A DNA stretch of 64,000 nucleotides from the NCBI RefSeq assembly GCF_014692675.1, contig NZ_JABFCZ010000007.1:62001-126000 (forward strand). The letters are read 5' to 3'. The notes beneath the pieces were generated by a model. That model did no database searches, was not told the origin of the DNA, and saw only the letters and a list, made by a program, of their open reading frames with translations. The translations under genes and the position numbers were made by a program. Positions 47,770 through 57,622 of the stretch are shown piece after piece (the stretch's first letter is position 1; each line of letters starts with the position of its first letter). The stretch is from Roseibium aggregatum. Lineage in GTDB: Bacteria > Pseudomonadota > Alphaproteobacteria > Rhizobiales > Stappiaceae.

Positions 47770-47923
47770 CGCGCAGTCGGAGTTAAGACTGACCTGCCTC
47801 ACTCCTTGCCCTTGCTCTGCGTTTCGTCTAGGACAGCGCGAGAAAATTACGGTTTCTGAAGGTCCGGCCCCGGCCGGTAACCGAAAGGGATCCAAAAGAG
47901 CTCGCCGGGACGTTTAAGATTTC

Positions 47924-49465
47924 ATGGCCAAGAAACCAAACAAGCTGAAAGCCCGCCTGCCGCGCGGCTTCGTCGACAGGTCTGCCGGCGACATCCGGGC
48001 AACGGACGAGCTGCTCGGGCGGATCCGCGAAGTCTATGAGAAATACGGCTTCGATCCTGTCGAAACGCCCGCCTTCGAATATACCGACTGCCTCGGCAAG
48101 TTCCTGCCCGACACGGACCGGCCAAACGCCGGCGTGTTCTCCGTGCAGGACGACGACGAGCAGTGGATGAGCCTGCGCTACGACCTGACCGCGCCGCTCG
48201 CCCGCCACGTGTCGGAAAACATCAACGACATCCAGCTTCCCTACCGGACCTACCGGGCAGGCTGGGTGTTCCGCAACGAAAAGCCCGGCCCCGGCCGGTT
48301 CCGCCAGTTCATGCAGTTCGATGCCGACACAGTCGGTGCGCCGGGCGTCCAGGCGGATGCGGAAATGTGCATGATGATGTCGGACACCATGGAAGCGCTC
48401 GGCATCGCCCGCGGCGACTATGTCATCCGGGTCAACAACCGCAAGGTTCTGGACGGCGTGCTCGAAGCCATCGGTCTCGGCGGCGAGGAGGACGGCGAGC
48501 GCCGTCTTACCGTTCTGCGCGCCATGGACAAGCACGACAAGTTCGGCTCCGAAGGCGTCCGCCTGCTTCTGGGCGACGGCCGCAAGGACGAGAGCGGCGA
48601 CTTCACCGCCGGTGCGAACCTGCACCCGGACGCCATCGAGGCGATCCTGGAAATTCTCGATGCCTCGGCCATCGACGACCTGATCGACTATACCAACGAT
48701 TTGACCTTCAAGACGGCAGCGCTTTCGAAATTCGCCATCAACGAGCATTTCGAAGCCGGCTTCACCGAACTGAAGCTGATCTCCGACCTGGTCAAGGGTG
48801 CGGGCTACATGTCCGACCGGATCTCCATCGATCCGTCGGTGGTGCGCGGCCTGGAGTATTATACCGGCCCGGTCTACGAGGCGGAACTGCTGTTCGACGT
48901 GACCAACGAAAAGGGCGAAGTGGTCCAGTTCGGCTCGGTCGGCGGCGGCGGGCGCTATGACGGTCTGGTCAAGCGGTTCACCGGCCGTGACGTCCCGGCC
49001 ACCGGCTTTTCCATCGGCGTCTCGCGCCTGATGACCGCGTTGAAGAACCTGGGCAAGCTGGGTACCGCGGACGTGGTCGCGCCTGTTCTGGTCACGGTGA
49101 TGGACGGCGAGACCGCCGCCCTCGCCCGCTACCAGAAGATGGTTCAGGACCTGCGCGCTGCCGGCATCCGCGCCGAGATGTACCAGGGCAACTGGAAGAA
49201 GTTCGGCAACCAGCTCAAATACGCCGACCGGCGGGATTGCCCGATCGCGATCATCCAGGGTTCGGATGAGCGGGACGCCGGCGAAGTCCAGATCAAGGAC
49301 CTGATCGAGGGTAAGCGCCTGTCGGAGGAAATCACCGACAACGTCACCTGGCGCGAGAGCCGGCCTGCACAGATCACCGCGAAGGAAGACGCGCTGGTGG
49401 ACACCGTGCGGCAGCTTCTGGCCGACCAGGCAGAAGACCGCAGACGGGCGATCGAGGGCCGGTGA
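47924..49465 (+). CDS. hisS: Histidyl-tRNA synthetase
   Basis: HisS charges tRNA-His. The 513-residue class II synthetase has PRGFVD at its start, motif 2 around [14 protein letters not shown], and the histidine-specific [12 protein letters not shown] and GGGGRYDGL segments in motif 3. The C-terminal anticodon-binding domain starts near [11 protein letters not shown]. Length and alphaproteobacterial form (insert around residues 175-250) are normal. It is followed two bases later by hisZ, so charging and histidine synthesis genes are co-transcribed. Confidence 0.97.
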   Translation: MAKKPNKLKARLPRGFVDRSAGDIRATDELLGRIREVYEKYGFDPVETPAFEYTDCLGKFLPDTDRPNAGVFSVQDDDEQWMSLRYDLTAPLARHVSENINDIQLPYRTYRAGWVFRNEKPGPGRFRQFMQFDADTVGAPGVQADAEMCMMMSDTMEALGIARGDYVIRVNNRKVLDGVLEAIGLGGEEDGERRLTVLRAMDKHDKFGSEGVRLLLGDGRKDESGDFTAGANLHPDAIEAILEILDASAIDDLIDYTNDLTFKTAALSKFAINEHFEAGFTELKLISDLVKGAGYMSDRISIDPSVVRGLEYYTGPVYEAELLFDVTNEKGEVVQFGSVGGGGRYDGLVKRFTGRDVPATGFSIGVSRLMTALKNLGKLGTADVVAPVLVTVMDGETAALARYQKMVQDLRAAGIRAEMYQGNWKKFGNQLKYADRRDCPIAIIQGSDERDAGEVQIKDLIEGKRLSEEITDNVTWRESRPAQITAKEDALVDTVRQLLADQAEDRRRAIEGR

Positions 49466-49466
49466 C

Positions 49467-50603
49467 ATGATGAGCCAGGCCCGGATAGACACTGTCCTCA
49501 AGCTGTTCCAGGACGCGGGGCATTTGACCGTTGAACCGCCGATCCTGCAGCCCGCGAATACCTTCCTGGACCTGACCGGCGAGGACATCCGCCGCCGCCT
49601 GTTCCTGACCAACGGTCCGGACGGGTCGGATCTGTGCCTGCGCCCGGATTTCACCATTCCGGTCTGCCGCCAGCACCTGGAACTCGGCGATGCCGGACGG
49701 CGCGCCGACTACTGTTATTCCGGACCGGTGTTCCGGCAACGGGCCCAGGGCAGCGGGGAAATCCCGCAGCTGGGCGCTGAAAGCCTCGGCCGGGACGACC
49801 GGGACGAAGCGGATGCGGACATGCTCGGCCTTGCGGTCGCAGCCCTCGACGTCTTCGGTATCCGGGATCGCGACATTCTCATCGGCGACGAAACGCTTTT
49901 CGCCTCCGTCCTGAGCGGGCTTGATCTTCCCGCCGTCTGGCAGCGGCGCCTGCGCGATCTCTTCGGCGAGACGGACAAGCTTTCGGCCGCCATCGGCCGC
50001 ATGGCCGGAACGGATCGGTCGTGCGACGACACCCGGGATGTCCGGCTCGGATTTCTCGCCGCCCTTGAAGGCGCGGACCCGGAAGCGGCCCATGCGGTCG
50101 TGGAAGACCTTCTGTCGATCGCCGGTATTTCCGCGGTCGGCGGCCGCACACCCAGCGAAATTGCGGACCGGTTCCTGGAGCAGGCCGCTCTCGCCAATGG
50201 CTCGGGCAACCATGCGCGCGCGGCCGAGGTTCTGAAGTCCTTCCTCGCCATTCGCGGCAATGCCGCCGACAGCCTGTCGGCGCTCGAGAATTTTGCCGGC
50301 GAGACCGGCCTCGACCTGAGCGAGGCGATCGCGGGATACAGGAACCGGCTCGACGCCATCAGGGCCCGGAACATCGATCCGGCGGGCCTGACCTTCGCGG
50401 CGGACTTCGGCCGGCGGCTCGACTATTACACCGGCTTCGTCTTCGAAATTCACAGCAAGAACGGCGAGGCCGGCGGCCAGCTGGTCGGCGGCGGCCGCTA
50501 CGACCGCCTCGTCAAGCTTCTTGGCGCGGGTACGGAAGTTCCCGCGATCGGATTTTCCATCTGGCTCGACCGGATTGCCAGGATTTCGGGGCGCAGCCAA
50601 TGA
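49467..50603 (+). CDS. hisZ: ATP phosphoribosyltransferase regulatory subunit HisZ
   Basis: HisZ is a catalytically dead HisS homologue that binds HisG and makes it sensitive to histidine. The 378-residue protein keeps the class II synthetase core ([42 protein letters not shown]) but has no anticodon-binding domain. It starts right after hisS, and its end overlaps hisG by four bases (ATGA). A second ATG at 49470 is also possible. Position between hisS and hisG separates it from a duplicate HisS. Confidence 0.95.
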   Translation: MMSQARIDTVLKLFQDAGHLTVEPPILQPANTFLDLTGEDIRRRLFLTNGPDGSDLCLRPDFTIPVCRQHLELGDAGRRADYCYSGPVFRQRAQGSGEIPQLGAESLGRDDRDEADADMLGLAVAALDVFGIRDRDILIGDETLFASVLSGLDLPAVWQRRLRDLFGETDKLSAAIGRMAGTDRSCDDTRDVRLGFLAALEGADPEAAHAVVEDLLSIAGISAVGGRTPSEIADRFLEQAALANGSGNHARAAEVLKSFLAIRGNAADSLSALENFAGETGLDLSEAIAGYRNRLDAIRARNIDPAGLTFAADFGRRLDYYTGFVFEIHSKNGEAGGQLVGGGRYDRLVKLLGAGTEVPAIGFSIWLDRIARISGRSQ

Positions 50604-51568
50604 CGAAACTCACCATCGCCATTCCATCCAAGGGGCGCTTGCAGGAAAACACCCACGACTTCTTCGGCCGCGCCGGCCTGAAGGTGCTGCAGCCGGGCGG
50701 CGCGCGCAATTACAGGGGCGCGATTGCCGGACTGGACACCGTGGAGATCGCCTTCCTGTCGGCATCCGAAATCGCCCGCGAACTGTCGGCCGGCAGCGTG
50801 CATTTCGGCATTACCGGTCTCGATCTGGTGCATGAAAACATCACCGATCCGGAGGCAAACGTCCATATCGTGACGCCGCTCGGCTTCGGTCCGGCGGACG
50901 TGGTCGTTGCCGTGCCCAACGCCTGGATCGACGTGGAAACCATGGCCGACCTCGGCGACGTGGCTTCCGATTTCCGCAACCGGCATGGCCGCCGCCTGCG
51001 TGTGGCGACGAAATACGTCAACCTGACCCGGGCCTTTTTCGCCCGCCACGGGATTGCCGACTACCGGATCGTGGAAAGCGCGGGCGCCACGGAAGGCGCA
51101 CCCGCAGCCGGAACCGCGGAACTCATCGTGGACATCACCACCACGGGCTCCACACTGACGGCCAACAACCTGAAGATCCTCGATGACGGCGTCATCCTGA
51201 AGAGCCAGGCGCATCTGGTTGCGTCGCGCAACGCGGACTGGTCCGAAGAGGCCCTTGCAGGTGCGCGCACCATTCTCGACCGGGTGGCGGCGGAAGAACA
51301 GGCGCGCGACACGCGTCTGGTCAAGGCAAGCGTGAAGGATCGCGCCGCGGCCCTGGCTGCTGCGGAAAAGTTCGGCGTCAGCGAACCCTTCCCCGCGGGC
51401 GACCAATCGGCGCTGACGCTGCTCTGCCCGAAGAAGGCTGTCCCGGACTGCGCCAAGATCCTCATCGAAACAGGCGGAGCGGACACGGTCACGGTGAAAA
51501 CGCTTGAATATGTATTCAAGCGGGAAAACCGTTTGTTCGAACCACTCCTGAAAAAGGTCCGGTCCTAG
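50600..51568 (+). CDS. hisG: ATP phosphoribosyltransferase HisG with C-terminal extension
   Basis: HisG condenses ATP and PRPP in the first step of histidine synthesis. The catalytic core is clear: [10 protein letters not shown] at the start, [18 protein letters not shown] and the PRPP loop [14 protein letters not shown] near residue 180. The protein has 322 residues. Short HisG forms that need HisZ are about 200-230 residues, so about 95 extra C-terminal residues follow. This tail, with [17 protein letters not shown] and [14 protein letters not shown], looks like the ACT-like domain of long HisG. HisZ is also encoded next door. The stop TAG is followed by GGTAAGGGCC, similar to the palindromic element end. 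Confidence 0.95.
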   Translation: MTKLTIAIPSKGRLQENTHDFFGRAGLKVLQPGGARNYRGAIAGLDTVEIAFLSASEIARELSAGSVHFGITGLDLVHENITDPEANVHIVTPLGFGPADVVVAVPNAWIDVETMADLGDVASDFRNRHGRRLRVATKYVNLTRAFFARHGIADYRIVESAGATEGAPAAGTAELIVDITTTGSTLTANNLKILDDGVILKSQAHLVASRNADWSEEALAGARTILDRVAAEEQARDTRLVKASVKDRAAALAAAEKFGVSEPFPAGDQSALTLLCPKKAVPDCAKILIETGGADTVTVKTLEYVFKRENRLFEPLLKKVRS

Positions 51569-51580
51569 GGTAAGGGCCTT

Positions 51581-51608
51581 AAAAAAAGGGGCCGCTCACG
51601 GCGGCCCC
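51581..51608 (-). terminator. Intrinsic terminator, minus strand
   Basis: GGGGCCGC (51588-51595) pairs with GCGGCCCC (51601-51608), with seven A residues on its left that become a T-run on the minus strand. It would end transcription of tag about 200 bp after its stop. Confidence 0.75.
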
Positions 51609-51771
51609 AGGAAAATACCCGTCTTTCTTACGGACGGAGTATCGGCAAGTTTGAACGCACCGTCGCAGAAAGGTGGGGTCACGTGCCGGTGCGTTCGTGG
51701 GTGTTACGCTACAAATGGCGTACCGGATCACTTCGGTCGGCGGGATTTTGCATTTCCTTTAATTCCACGGC

Positions 51772-51822
51772 CCGTCTCATTCTGCGGCCAGTCTATTTTT
51801 GCGATCAGTCTATTTCTGCGGT
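51772..51822. repeat. Three tandem 17-bp units
   Basis: Units at 51772-51788, 51789-51805 and 51806-51822 share the pattern C-GTCT-TTCTGCGG. Units 2 and 3 differ at two positions, unit 1 at four. The tag stop codon lies in the last unit. Confidence 0.65.
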
Positions 51823-52493
51823 CTGGCGAATTCCGCCCGCGCGGTTTCAATCGGCTCCCGGCAACAACAGCCTTCCAGATGATCGTTCACCAGTCCCATG
51901 GCCTGCATGAAGGCGTAGATGGTCGTCGGGCCGACAAAGCTCCAGCCGCGTTTCTTCAGATCCTTTGACAGGGCGATGCTCTGGGAAGAGGTCGCCAGAC
52001 GCCTGACGGTTTCGAAATCCATCGACGCCGGACGGTCTTCCGGGCGCGGCTCGTAATTCCAGAAATAGGCGGCGAGCGATCCGCATTCATCCCGAAGCTC
52101 CAATGCGCGCCGGGCATTGTTGATGGTGGATTCGATCTTCTTGCGATGGCGGACGATCCCCTTGTCGCCCAGGCATCTCTCGATGTCCGCTTCGCCGAAC
52201 CCGGCGACCTTTTCGAAATCGAAATCGGCAAAGGCCTTTCGGAAAGCCTCGCGTTTGCGAAGAATGGTCAGCCAGGACAGGCCGGCCTGGAACCCTTCCA
52301 GGCAGATTTTCTCAAACAGCCTGCGGTCATCGGCAATCGGCCAGCCCCATTCCGTGTCGTGGTAACGGCGGTAGTCGTCCAGACCGCCGTGCCACCAGCA
52401 CCGGTCGCTGCCGTCCTCGCCCCGGATGAGGCCTGTCTTCGGATCCATGACCGGTTCCATCGGCTTCCACGCTCCAGAATCTTGAATATTCAC
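51810..52493 (-). CDS. tag: DNA-3-methyladenine glycosylase I
   Basis: Tag removes 3-methyladenine from alkylated DNA to start base excision repair. The 227-residue protein has the Cys and His zinc residues RCWW, YHDTEWGWP and the end segment DHLEGCC, with the HhH fold between (GLSWLTILRKREAFRKAFADFD, then GIVRHRKKI). The start is ATG 52493; MDPKTG at residue 16 is an alternative. The C-terminal end (ARAEFARPQK) runs into short tandem repeats. It is co-directional with and downstream of cheZ copy 2, but a terminator lies between them. Confidence 0.94.
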   Translation of the reverse strand: MNIQDSGAWKPMEPVMDPKTGLIRGEDGSDRCWWHGGLDDYRRYHDTEWGWPIADDRRLFEKICLEGFQAGLSWLTILRKREAFRKAFADFDFEKVAGFGEADIERCLGDKGIVRHRKKIESTINNARRALELRDECGSLAAYFWNYEPRPEDRPASMDFETVRRLATSSQSIALSKDLKKRGWSFVGPTTIYAFMQAMGLVNDHLEGCCCREPIETARAEFARPQK

Positions 52494-52540
52494 CTTTTGT
52501 TCTTATGGCACGGTTTTCCCCCTCCCTTCAAGAGGCAACA

Positions 52541-52568
52541 AAAAACCCGGCGTTACGGCCGGGTTTTT
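52541..52568. terminator. Bidirectional intrinsic terminator between cheZ copy 2 and tag
   Basis: AAAAACCCGGC pairs with GCCGGGTTTTT around a six-base loop. It lies about 30 bp after the minus-strand cheZ stop and separates it from tag. Confidence 0.9.
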
Positions 52569-52599
52569 CAAAAGCGCTGAGAAAAGAAAGCGACTAATA

Positions 52600-53352
52600 T
52601 CAGGAAAACAGGGCGTCGATGTCGTCCTGGGTCGCCACGTCCTGATCGGAATGGAGCGAAGGACCGTTGAGAAGGGCAGCATCGCCTTCGGCCGCAGCCC
52701 TCTGCTCGGCTTCGATTTCCTTGAAGCTCTCGATCCCGCCCCAAATATCCATCATCTTGATGATCCGGTCCTCGACGAAACGCAGCGTGCCGACGACCTT
52801 GGTGATGCGCTGGCCGGTCAGGTCCTGGAAGTTACACGCTTCGAAGATCTGGATGACCTTGTCCTGGATGTCGCCGGCCAGCTCCGCATCCTGGCCTTCC
52901 AGGCGGGCGGACAGCGTGTTGGCGGTCTCGTCGATGAACTCGGCGGCCGTGAGGATGTTCTCGGTGGCGCCTTCGGTGCCGCTGACCACCGCATCGAGCT
53001 CGTTGGTGACGCGGGTCATCTCCTCGCCTTCCGCACCGGTCGTCTGGTGCAGCGTGGCAATTTCCTTCTTGGTCTGGGCGATCGCTTCGTAGATCGCGTC
53101 GAGTTCGACCTTGAGCTTGGCGGCTTCGGACAGTTCCTTGCGGAACTCCTCCATAAACTTGGCACTGACCTCCTGAGGATCGACAGCAGGCTGCTGTCCC
53201 TGAATCCCATTGGCGATCATGCCCTTCAAGGAGCCGATCTCTTCCATCAGTTCACGGTGACGATGCGCATCCATGGAGGCAGGATCTTCGTTCGCCCCCG
53301 CCTGCATGCGTATCAAGTTTTCAGCCCGAAAGGATCTCCTGATAGCGGCCAT
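52600..53352 (-). CDS. Chemotaxis phosphatase CheZ (copy 2)
   Basis: The 250-residue protein shares the CheZ core with the gene at 16653-17327. The catalytic segment FQDLTGQR has Asp177 and Gln181, the same four-residue spacing. The C-terminus TQDDIDALFS matches the CheY-docking peptide of CheZ. It has a longer N-terminal part, with helices rich in Lys and Glu and no cheY neighbour. It may serve a second CheY or be tuned to another pathway. The identity as a CheZ-type phosphatase is firm; the partner is inferred. Confidence 0.87.
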   Translation of the reverse strand: MAAIRRSFRAENLIRMQAGANEDPASMDAHRHRELMEEIGSLKGMIANGIQGQQPAVDPQEVSAKFMEEFRKELSEAAKLKVELDAIYEAIAQTKKEIATLHQTTGAEGEEMTRVTNELDAVVSGTEGATENILTAAEFIDETANTLSARLEGQDAELAGDIQDKVIQIFEACNFQDLTGQRITKVVGTLRFVEDRIIKMMDIWGGIESFKEIEAEQRAAAEGDAALLNGPSLHSDQDVATQDDIDALFS

Positions 53353-53591
53353 GCCCTCTCCCGTCGTCTACCACCTTGCTCCGCTACCACAGAGCGTCAA
53401 TTTCCCTACGTATAGACTTGGATGTTTTAAGGAATTGTTTTTGAGCGGAATATTTCGAGAGCAATCCTTCGCGACGACCGGCCGGTCGAATTTTTTGTTT
53501 CCGTCCCGTCAATGCATTCGCTAAGTTTCTTTCGCGTCACCGGCAAGCCACGCCGGATACGCGCCACTGGTTTCAACTGACATCGGCATCA

Positions 53592-54314
53592 ATGACATCC
53601 ATGCGCCGGATCCTGTTCCCTTTTCTGATTGCCGTCAGTTTGTCGGCCGGACCGGCGTCGGCGGCGTCGGACACGTTTTCGACCGAAGAACTCCTGCAAG
53701 GCTTCCACAAGACCGTTTTCGGGCTGGAATACCGCGCCTGGAGCTGGCGGCCTTACCTGGTCAAGAAATATACGGTTCCGGTGCGGTTCTACGTCCACAA
53801 CCTCGCGCACAGGAACCGCAAGTCGACGGTCAACGCCTTTATCCGCAGCCTGGATCGCAAGATCCATGGGCTGAAGACGGATTTTGCCCGAAGCGCCGAC
53901 AGCGCCAATTTCCAGGTCTATGTCGTCGACCGTGCCCAATACCGGGAAGTCGTCCAGAAGGATGTCTACAAGGACACGAAAATCGACCCGCCCGGCAGGT
54001 GTCTCGTCCGGGTCGTCTCCGGGTCCCGTGGGATAAAGCGATCCGCTGCCGTTATTGTCTCGGACGAGGGCGAGTTCCTCTTCCACCGCTGTCTGGTCGA
54101 AGAGGTGCTGCAAGGGCTCGGCCCCATGAACGATGACGATACGCTGATCCATTCGGTCTTCAACGACACGTCGCATCACAGCCGGTTCACGGCCTTCGAC
54201 CAGATCCTTTTGAACATGCTCTACGATCCGCGCATCAAGCCGGGCATGTCGACGACCCAGCTTCAGAACATCCTGCCCCTGGTCGCCCGCGACGCCCGCC
54301 GCCGGGTGAATTAA
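53592..54314 (+). CDS. DUF2927 family exported protein
   Basis: The 240-residue protein starts with a signal peptide (ending near ASAAS) and has the DUF2927 features: RCLVEEVLQGLGPMNDDD, FNDTSHHSRFTAFDQILL and MLYDPRIKPGMS at the end. The HRCLVEE segment and later His residues resemble a zinc peptidase active site, but the family is uncharacterised. The start is ATG 53592. It is alone, with about 275 bp to the next gene. It probably lies in the periplasm. Confidence 0.85.
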   Translation: MTSMRRILFPFLIAVSLSAGPASAASDTFSTEELLQGFHKTVFGLEYRAWSWRPYLVKKYTVPVRFYVHNLAHRNRKSTVNAFIRSLDRKIHGLKTDFARSADSANFQVYVVDRAQYREVVQKDVYKDTKIDPPGRCLVRVVSGSRGIKRSAAVIVSDEGEFLFHRCLVEEVLQGLGPMNDDDTLIHSVFNDTSHHSRFTAFDQILLNMLYDPRIKPGMSTTQLQNILPLVARDARRRVN

Positions 54315-54539
54315 CCAAGATTTTCCAGATATCCGTTTTGAATCATGAGTGCGAATTCTGCGGTTCGCAAGGCACCGCCCGCGTTTAATATTTGTAAATC
54401 GTAATTCGAAACCGAATGCTAACCATCCTCGCAATTTCTGCTCATGGTTACGCTTCGATTCACCAAAGACTATCCTTCCGTTTCTAACATGATTGCCAGT
54501 GTCTTAAGCCGCGACCTCAAATTCGAGGCGTTGGCTTTA

Positions 54540-54559
54540 CCGGTGCGGCGACGCACCGG
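54540..54559. repeat. Eight-base hairpin before the L,D-transpeptidase gene
   Basis: CCGGTGCG, four bases, CGCACCGG form a perfect stem about 30 bp before the ATG. It is in or near the leader of the L,D-transpeptidase and could be an operator or an mRNA structure. Confidence 0.5.
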
Positions 54560-54590
54560 ACAGGTCTGATGATTTGTAGCGAGTTCATCC

Positions 54591-55310
54591 ATGTACCGAT
54601 TTATTCCATTGGCAGTCCTGATTGCTCTTGCTCCCGTTTGCGAGCCGGCGCTTGCCGGCAACATCGGCCGCACGGCAGCGCCGCCGCTGGTGCTCAGCCC
54701 GAATCTGACCGAACCCTGGATCCTGCAACTTCGGCCACAGGGCCAGCGGCGCCAGGTCCAGCAGCCCAGAACAGGCAACTGGCTGTTCGGCAGCCGTCCG
54801 CAGACCGCAGCGCGCCGGCAGACCGCGTCGGTTCAGACGGCCGCGCGCAGGCCCCAGCGGCAGATCGAGCCGCAATTCCTGCCGGCAATCGTCGAATACG
54901 ACGGCCCCTACAAGCCGGGCACGATCATCATCAACACCGAGGAGCGCTATCTCTACCTGGTTCAGCGGGACGGAACCGCACGCCGTTACGGCGTCGGCGT
55001 CGGCAAGCCCGGGTTTGAGTGGGCCGGCACCCACAAGATCACGCGCAAGGCGGAATGGCCCGACTGGCGCCCCCCGAAAGAAATGCTTCAGCGCAGGCCG
55101 GACCTACCGACCTTCATGGAAGGCGGTCCGAGAAACCCGCTTGGCGCACGCGCGCTCTATCTCGGTTCGACGCTCTACCGCATTCACGGCTCCAACCAGC
55201 CGTGGACCATCGGCCACGCCGTATCATCGGGCTGCATCCGGATGCGCAACCAGGATGTCGAAGACCTTTATGAACGCGTCGGCGTGGGCACCGAGGTGCA
55301 TGTGATCTGA
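54591..55310 (+). CDS. L,D-transpeptidase (YkuD family), exported
   Basis: This enzyme cross-links peptidoglycan 3-3 or attaches proteins to the wall in the periplasm. The 239-residue protein has a signal peptide (ending near LAG), a basic Gln- and Arg-rich linker (about 25-105), then the YkuD domain with YDGPYKPGTIIINT. The active site is HGSNQPWTIGHAVSSGCIRM with the catalytic Cys near residue 214 and the His about 16 residues before it. The IRMRNQDV end is typical. An in-frame GTG/ATG elsewhere is not needed, as the signal peptide begins at the ATG. Confidence 0.93.
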   Translation: MYRFIPLAVLIALAPVCEPALAGNIGRTAAPPLVLSPNLTEPWILQLRPQGQRRQVQQPRTGNWLFGSRPQTAARRQTASVQTAARRPQRQIEPQFLPAIVEYDGPYKPGTIIINTEERYLYLVQRDGTARRYGVGVGKPGFEWAGTHKITRKAEWPDWRPPKEMLQRRPDLPTFMEGGPRNPLGARALYLGSTLYRIHGSNQPWTIGHAVSSGCIRMRNQDVEDLYERVGVGTEVHVI

Positions 55311-55355
55311 GAGCGGTCTCGACCAGACGCTGCCCGACCCCACGACCTTTCCATC

Positions 55356-55485
55356 GTCATCCCGGCCAAGCGAAGCGCGAGCCGGGACCGGGGAGGCACA
55401 AGACTAACGACGTCAGCGGAATTGACCTGACAAGGACCCGGGCTCTCCGGTCCCGGATCTCCGCTGACGCTTCGTCCGGGATGAC
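55356..55485. repeat. 130-bp palindromic repeat with GTCATCCCGG ends
   Basis: GTCATCCCGG (55356-55365) and CCGGGATGAC (55476-55485) are perfect inverted ends. Inner complementary pieces (CCGGGACCGG with CCGGTCCCGG, CGAAGCG with CGCTTCG, GTCAGCGG with CCGCTGAC) suggest nested hairpins. Similar GTCATCCCGG palindromes are known as dispersed intergenic repeats in Rhizobiales. No protein is encoded. Confidence 0.8.
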
Positions 55486-55508
55486 TCAATTCAGCTTTGC
55501 AACTGACG

Positions 55509-56216
55509 TCAGACGGCGAAAGACAGCCGGTGCGGGCGGTCGAAATAATCCTGAAACAGGGCACGCCACTGTGCCTTGTCGCCCGTCCACTCCGTGTCGT
55601 CCGGCTGCAGGATTGTCAGGTCCGGATGCGTGATGCCGCCATGGCGGTCCGGATAGCTGACGACGAGATATTCGCAACGCCTGCCGAGAAACCGGTCGAC
55701 CGCTGTCTGCAAGCGGTTCAGTTCACCGTCATCGAAGGCGATGGACCCCATTTCGGTTTCCTCCGCCACCTCTGCCAGATTGTTCTGCGTGTTGGAAATG
55801 ACGAACACGACCCGCCGACGCTCGGAAAGTTCCGCGAACTTCTCTCTCAAATAGCTGAAACGCGACAGTTCCTCGTCGAAATAACGGGCAATATCGGCGT
55901 CTTCTTCGCCCTCGCGGAAGTGATGGAGAAACCGGACACCGTAAGGTTGCCAGGTCGGGTGAGCGGGTCCGGGCGCCAACTGGTCCCGGGTGAAAAGCGG
56001 GAAGTCATCCTCGAACAGCGCAGCCATCCCGTCGATCGGGGCGATGAGACCATCGAAGAAATGCCGCTCCCTCTCGACCGGTTCCTCCAGCGTTGCGCTC
56101 AAAACCTCCAGGCTGGTGCGGATCTGGCGCGAACTCTGGCAAGACATGCCGAGGCTGACGATTGCTGTATGGCTGCTTCCCGCCGACAAGACTTCCACCT
56201 GATGTTTCAACATCAT
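55509..56216 (-). CDS. DUF1796-like putative papain-like cysteine peptidase
   Basis: The protein begins with IVSLGMSCQSSRQIR, the SLG-x-C-x(5)-R opening that marks DUF1796 proteins, where the Cys is the proposed nucleophile. The rest (about 235 residues) has FFDGLIAPIDG in place of the PFDW block, then VRFLHHF, LREKF, VVFVISNTQ and a His in HPDLTIL. This resembles the family only in outline. I chose the ATG at 56216; a TTG at 56246 lengthens it by ten residues. It lies about 60 bp after glcF on the same strand and may be read with it. Function is unknown. Confidence 0.65.
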   Translation of the reverse strand: MMLKHQVEVLSAGSSHTAIVSLGMSCQSSRQIRTSLEVLSATLEEPVERERHFFDGLIAPIDGMAALFEDDFPLFTRDQLAPGPAHPTWQPYGVRFLHHFREGEEDADIARYFDEELSRFSYLREKFAELSERRRVVFVISNTQNNLAEVAEETEMGSIAFDDGELNRLQTAVDRFLGRRCEYLVVSYPDRHGGITHPDLTILQPDDTEWTGDKAQWRALFQDYFDRPHRLSFAV

Positions 56217-56273
56217 CAATATGGCAAGCCGGGCAGCAAATTTCAAAGTTCCGGCCGGAACGGAGGATCGTGC

Positions 56274-57596
56274 TCAGGCCATGTAGACCTGTTCCAGCCC
56301 TTCCGGCGCCGGGCCGCCATAGACCCAGTCCAGAAGCTCGGCGGTGTGAACGATCGGAAGCTCCGTTCCCTTGCCGATCTGGGTCATGCAGCCGATGTTG
56401 CCGGTGGCGATCAGATCCGGTGACGTCTTTTCGATATTGGCGACCTTGCGGTCGCGCAGGCGTGTTGCCAGTTCGGGCTGAAGAATGTTGTAGGTGCCGG
56501 CCGAGCCGCAGCAAAGGTGGCCTTCCGGCACATCCTTGACGACAAAGCCCGCGGCCTTGAGCAGGTCCTTGGGCTCTCGGGTGATCTTCTGGCCGTGTTG
56601 CATCGAGCAGGCGGAATGATAGGCCACGGTCAGATTCGGCGCGAAGGCCGGGTCGCCCAGTTCAACGCCGGCAAGGAATTCGGTGATGTCCTTTGTCAGC
56701 GCGGATACCCTTTCCGCCTTTTCGGCATAGGCGGGATCCTCGCGCAGCATGAAACCGTAATCCTTGACCGTGGTGCCGCAGCCGGAGGCCGTGATCAGGA
56801 TCCCGTCGAGCCCCTCGCCTTCGATCTCGCGGGTCCAGGCATCCACGTTGCGCCGGGCATTCTCAAGGGCGGCCTCTTCCTTGCCCATGTGATGGACCAG
56901 CGCGCCGCAGCAGCCCTCGCCTTCCGGCAGGACAATTTCGTAACCGGCGCGCTGCAACAGGCGGATCGTGGCCTCGTTGATCGACGGCTTCAGAACCGGC
57001 TGCGCGCAGCCGGACAGGATCGCCACGCGGCCCTTCCGCTCCGGCGTTTCGGCTGCGAACCGCGCAGGCCCCGCCATATGCGAGCGTCCCGGCGCCTTGG
57101 CAGGCGCCAGTTCCAGCATGGCGCCCATCTTGGCGAGGGGACCGCCGAACATCTTAAAAAGTCCGGCCATGGGCCGCGCGAAAAACGCACCGACCAGTGC
57201 CAGCCTGAACCGGCCGGGATACGGCAGGACGAAAGCGAGCAGCTCCCGGAGCAGCCGGTCGGCCAGGGGCCGTTTGTAGGTCTTTTCAATATGCGCCCGG
57301 GCATGATCGACCAGATGCATGTAATGCACGCCGGACGGACAGGTCGTCATGCAGGACAGGCACGACAGGCAGCGGTCGATATGCTTGACCACCCGGGCAT
57401 CCGCGGGCCGGCTGTTTTCCAGCATGTCCTTGATCAGGTAGATCCGCCCGCGCGGGCTGTCGAGCTCGTCACCAAGCAGGGCGAAGGTCGGACAGGTCGC
57501 CGTACAGAAACCGCAATGCACGCATTTGCGCAGGATCTTTTCCGATTCCGCGACAGCGCTGTCAGCCAACTGCTCGGCGGTGAAATTCGTCTGCAT
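56274..57596 (-). CDS. glcF: Glycolate oxidase iron-sulfur subunit GlcF
   Basis: GlcF passes electrons from GlcD/GlcE to the respiratory chain. The 440-residue protein has two 4Fe-4S clusters near the start (CVHCGFCTATCP and CLSCLSCMTTCP). It has two CCG-domain copies later: CCGALVHHMGK, with SGCGTT beside it, and CCGSAGTYN. The ATG at 57596 gives the normal length; the open frame upstream to 57791 overlaps glcE. It is the third gene of glcD-glcE-glcF, 26 bases after glcE. Confidence 0.95.
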   Translation of the reverse strand: MQTNFTAEQLADSAVAESEKILRKCVHCGFCTATCPTFALLGDELDSPRGRIYLIKDMLENSRPADARVVKHIDRCLSCLSCMTTCPSGVHYMHLVDHARAHIEKTYKRPLADRLLRELLAFVLPYPGRFRLALVGAFFARPMAGLFKMFGGPLAKMGAMLELAPAKAPGRSHMAGPARFAAETPERKGRVAILSGCAQPVLKPSINEATIRLLQRAGYEIVLPEGEGCCGALVHHMGKEEAALENARRNVDAWTREIEGEGLDGILITASGCGTTVKDYGFMLREDPAYAEKAERVSALTKDITEFLAGVELGDPAFAPNLTVAYHSACSMQHGQKITREPKDLLKAAGFVVKDVPEGHLCCGSAGTYNILQPELATRLRDRKVANIEKTSPDLIATGNIGCMTQIGKGTELPIVHTAELLDWVYGGPAPEGLEQVYMA

Positions 57597-57622
57597 CTCT
57601 ATTCCCGTCCTGTTATCGCAGT

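Noticed and set aside
51581..51608. Terminator of the hisG operon
   Set aside because: The T-run is on the minus strand only, so it fits the tag transcript better than hisG.
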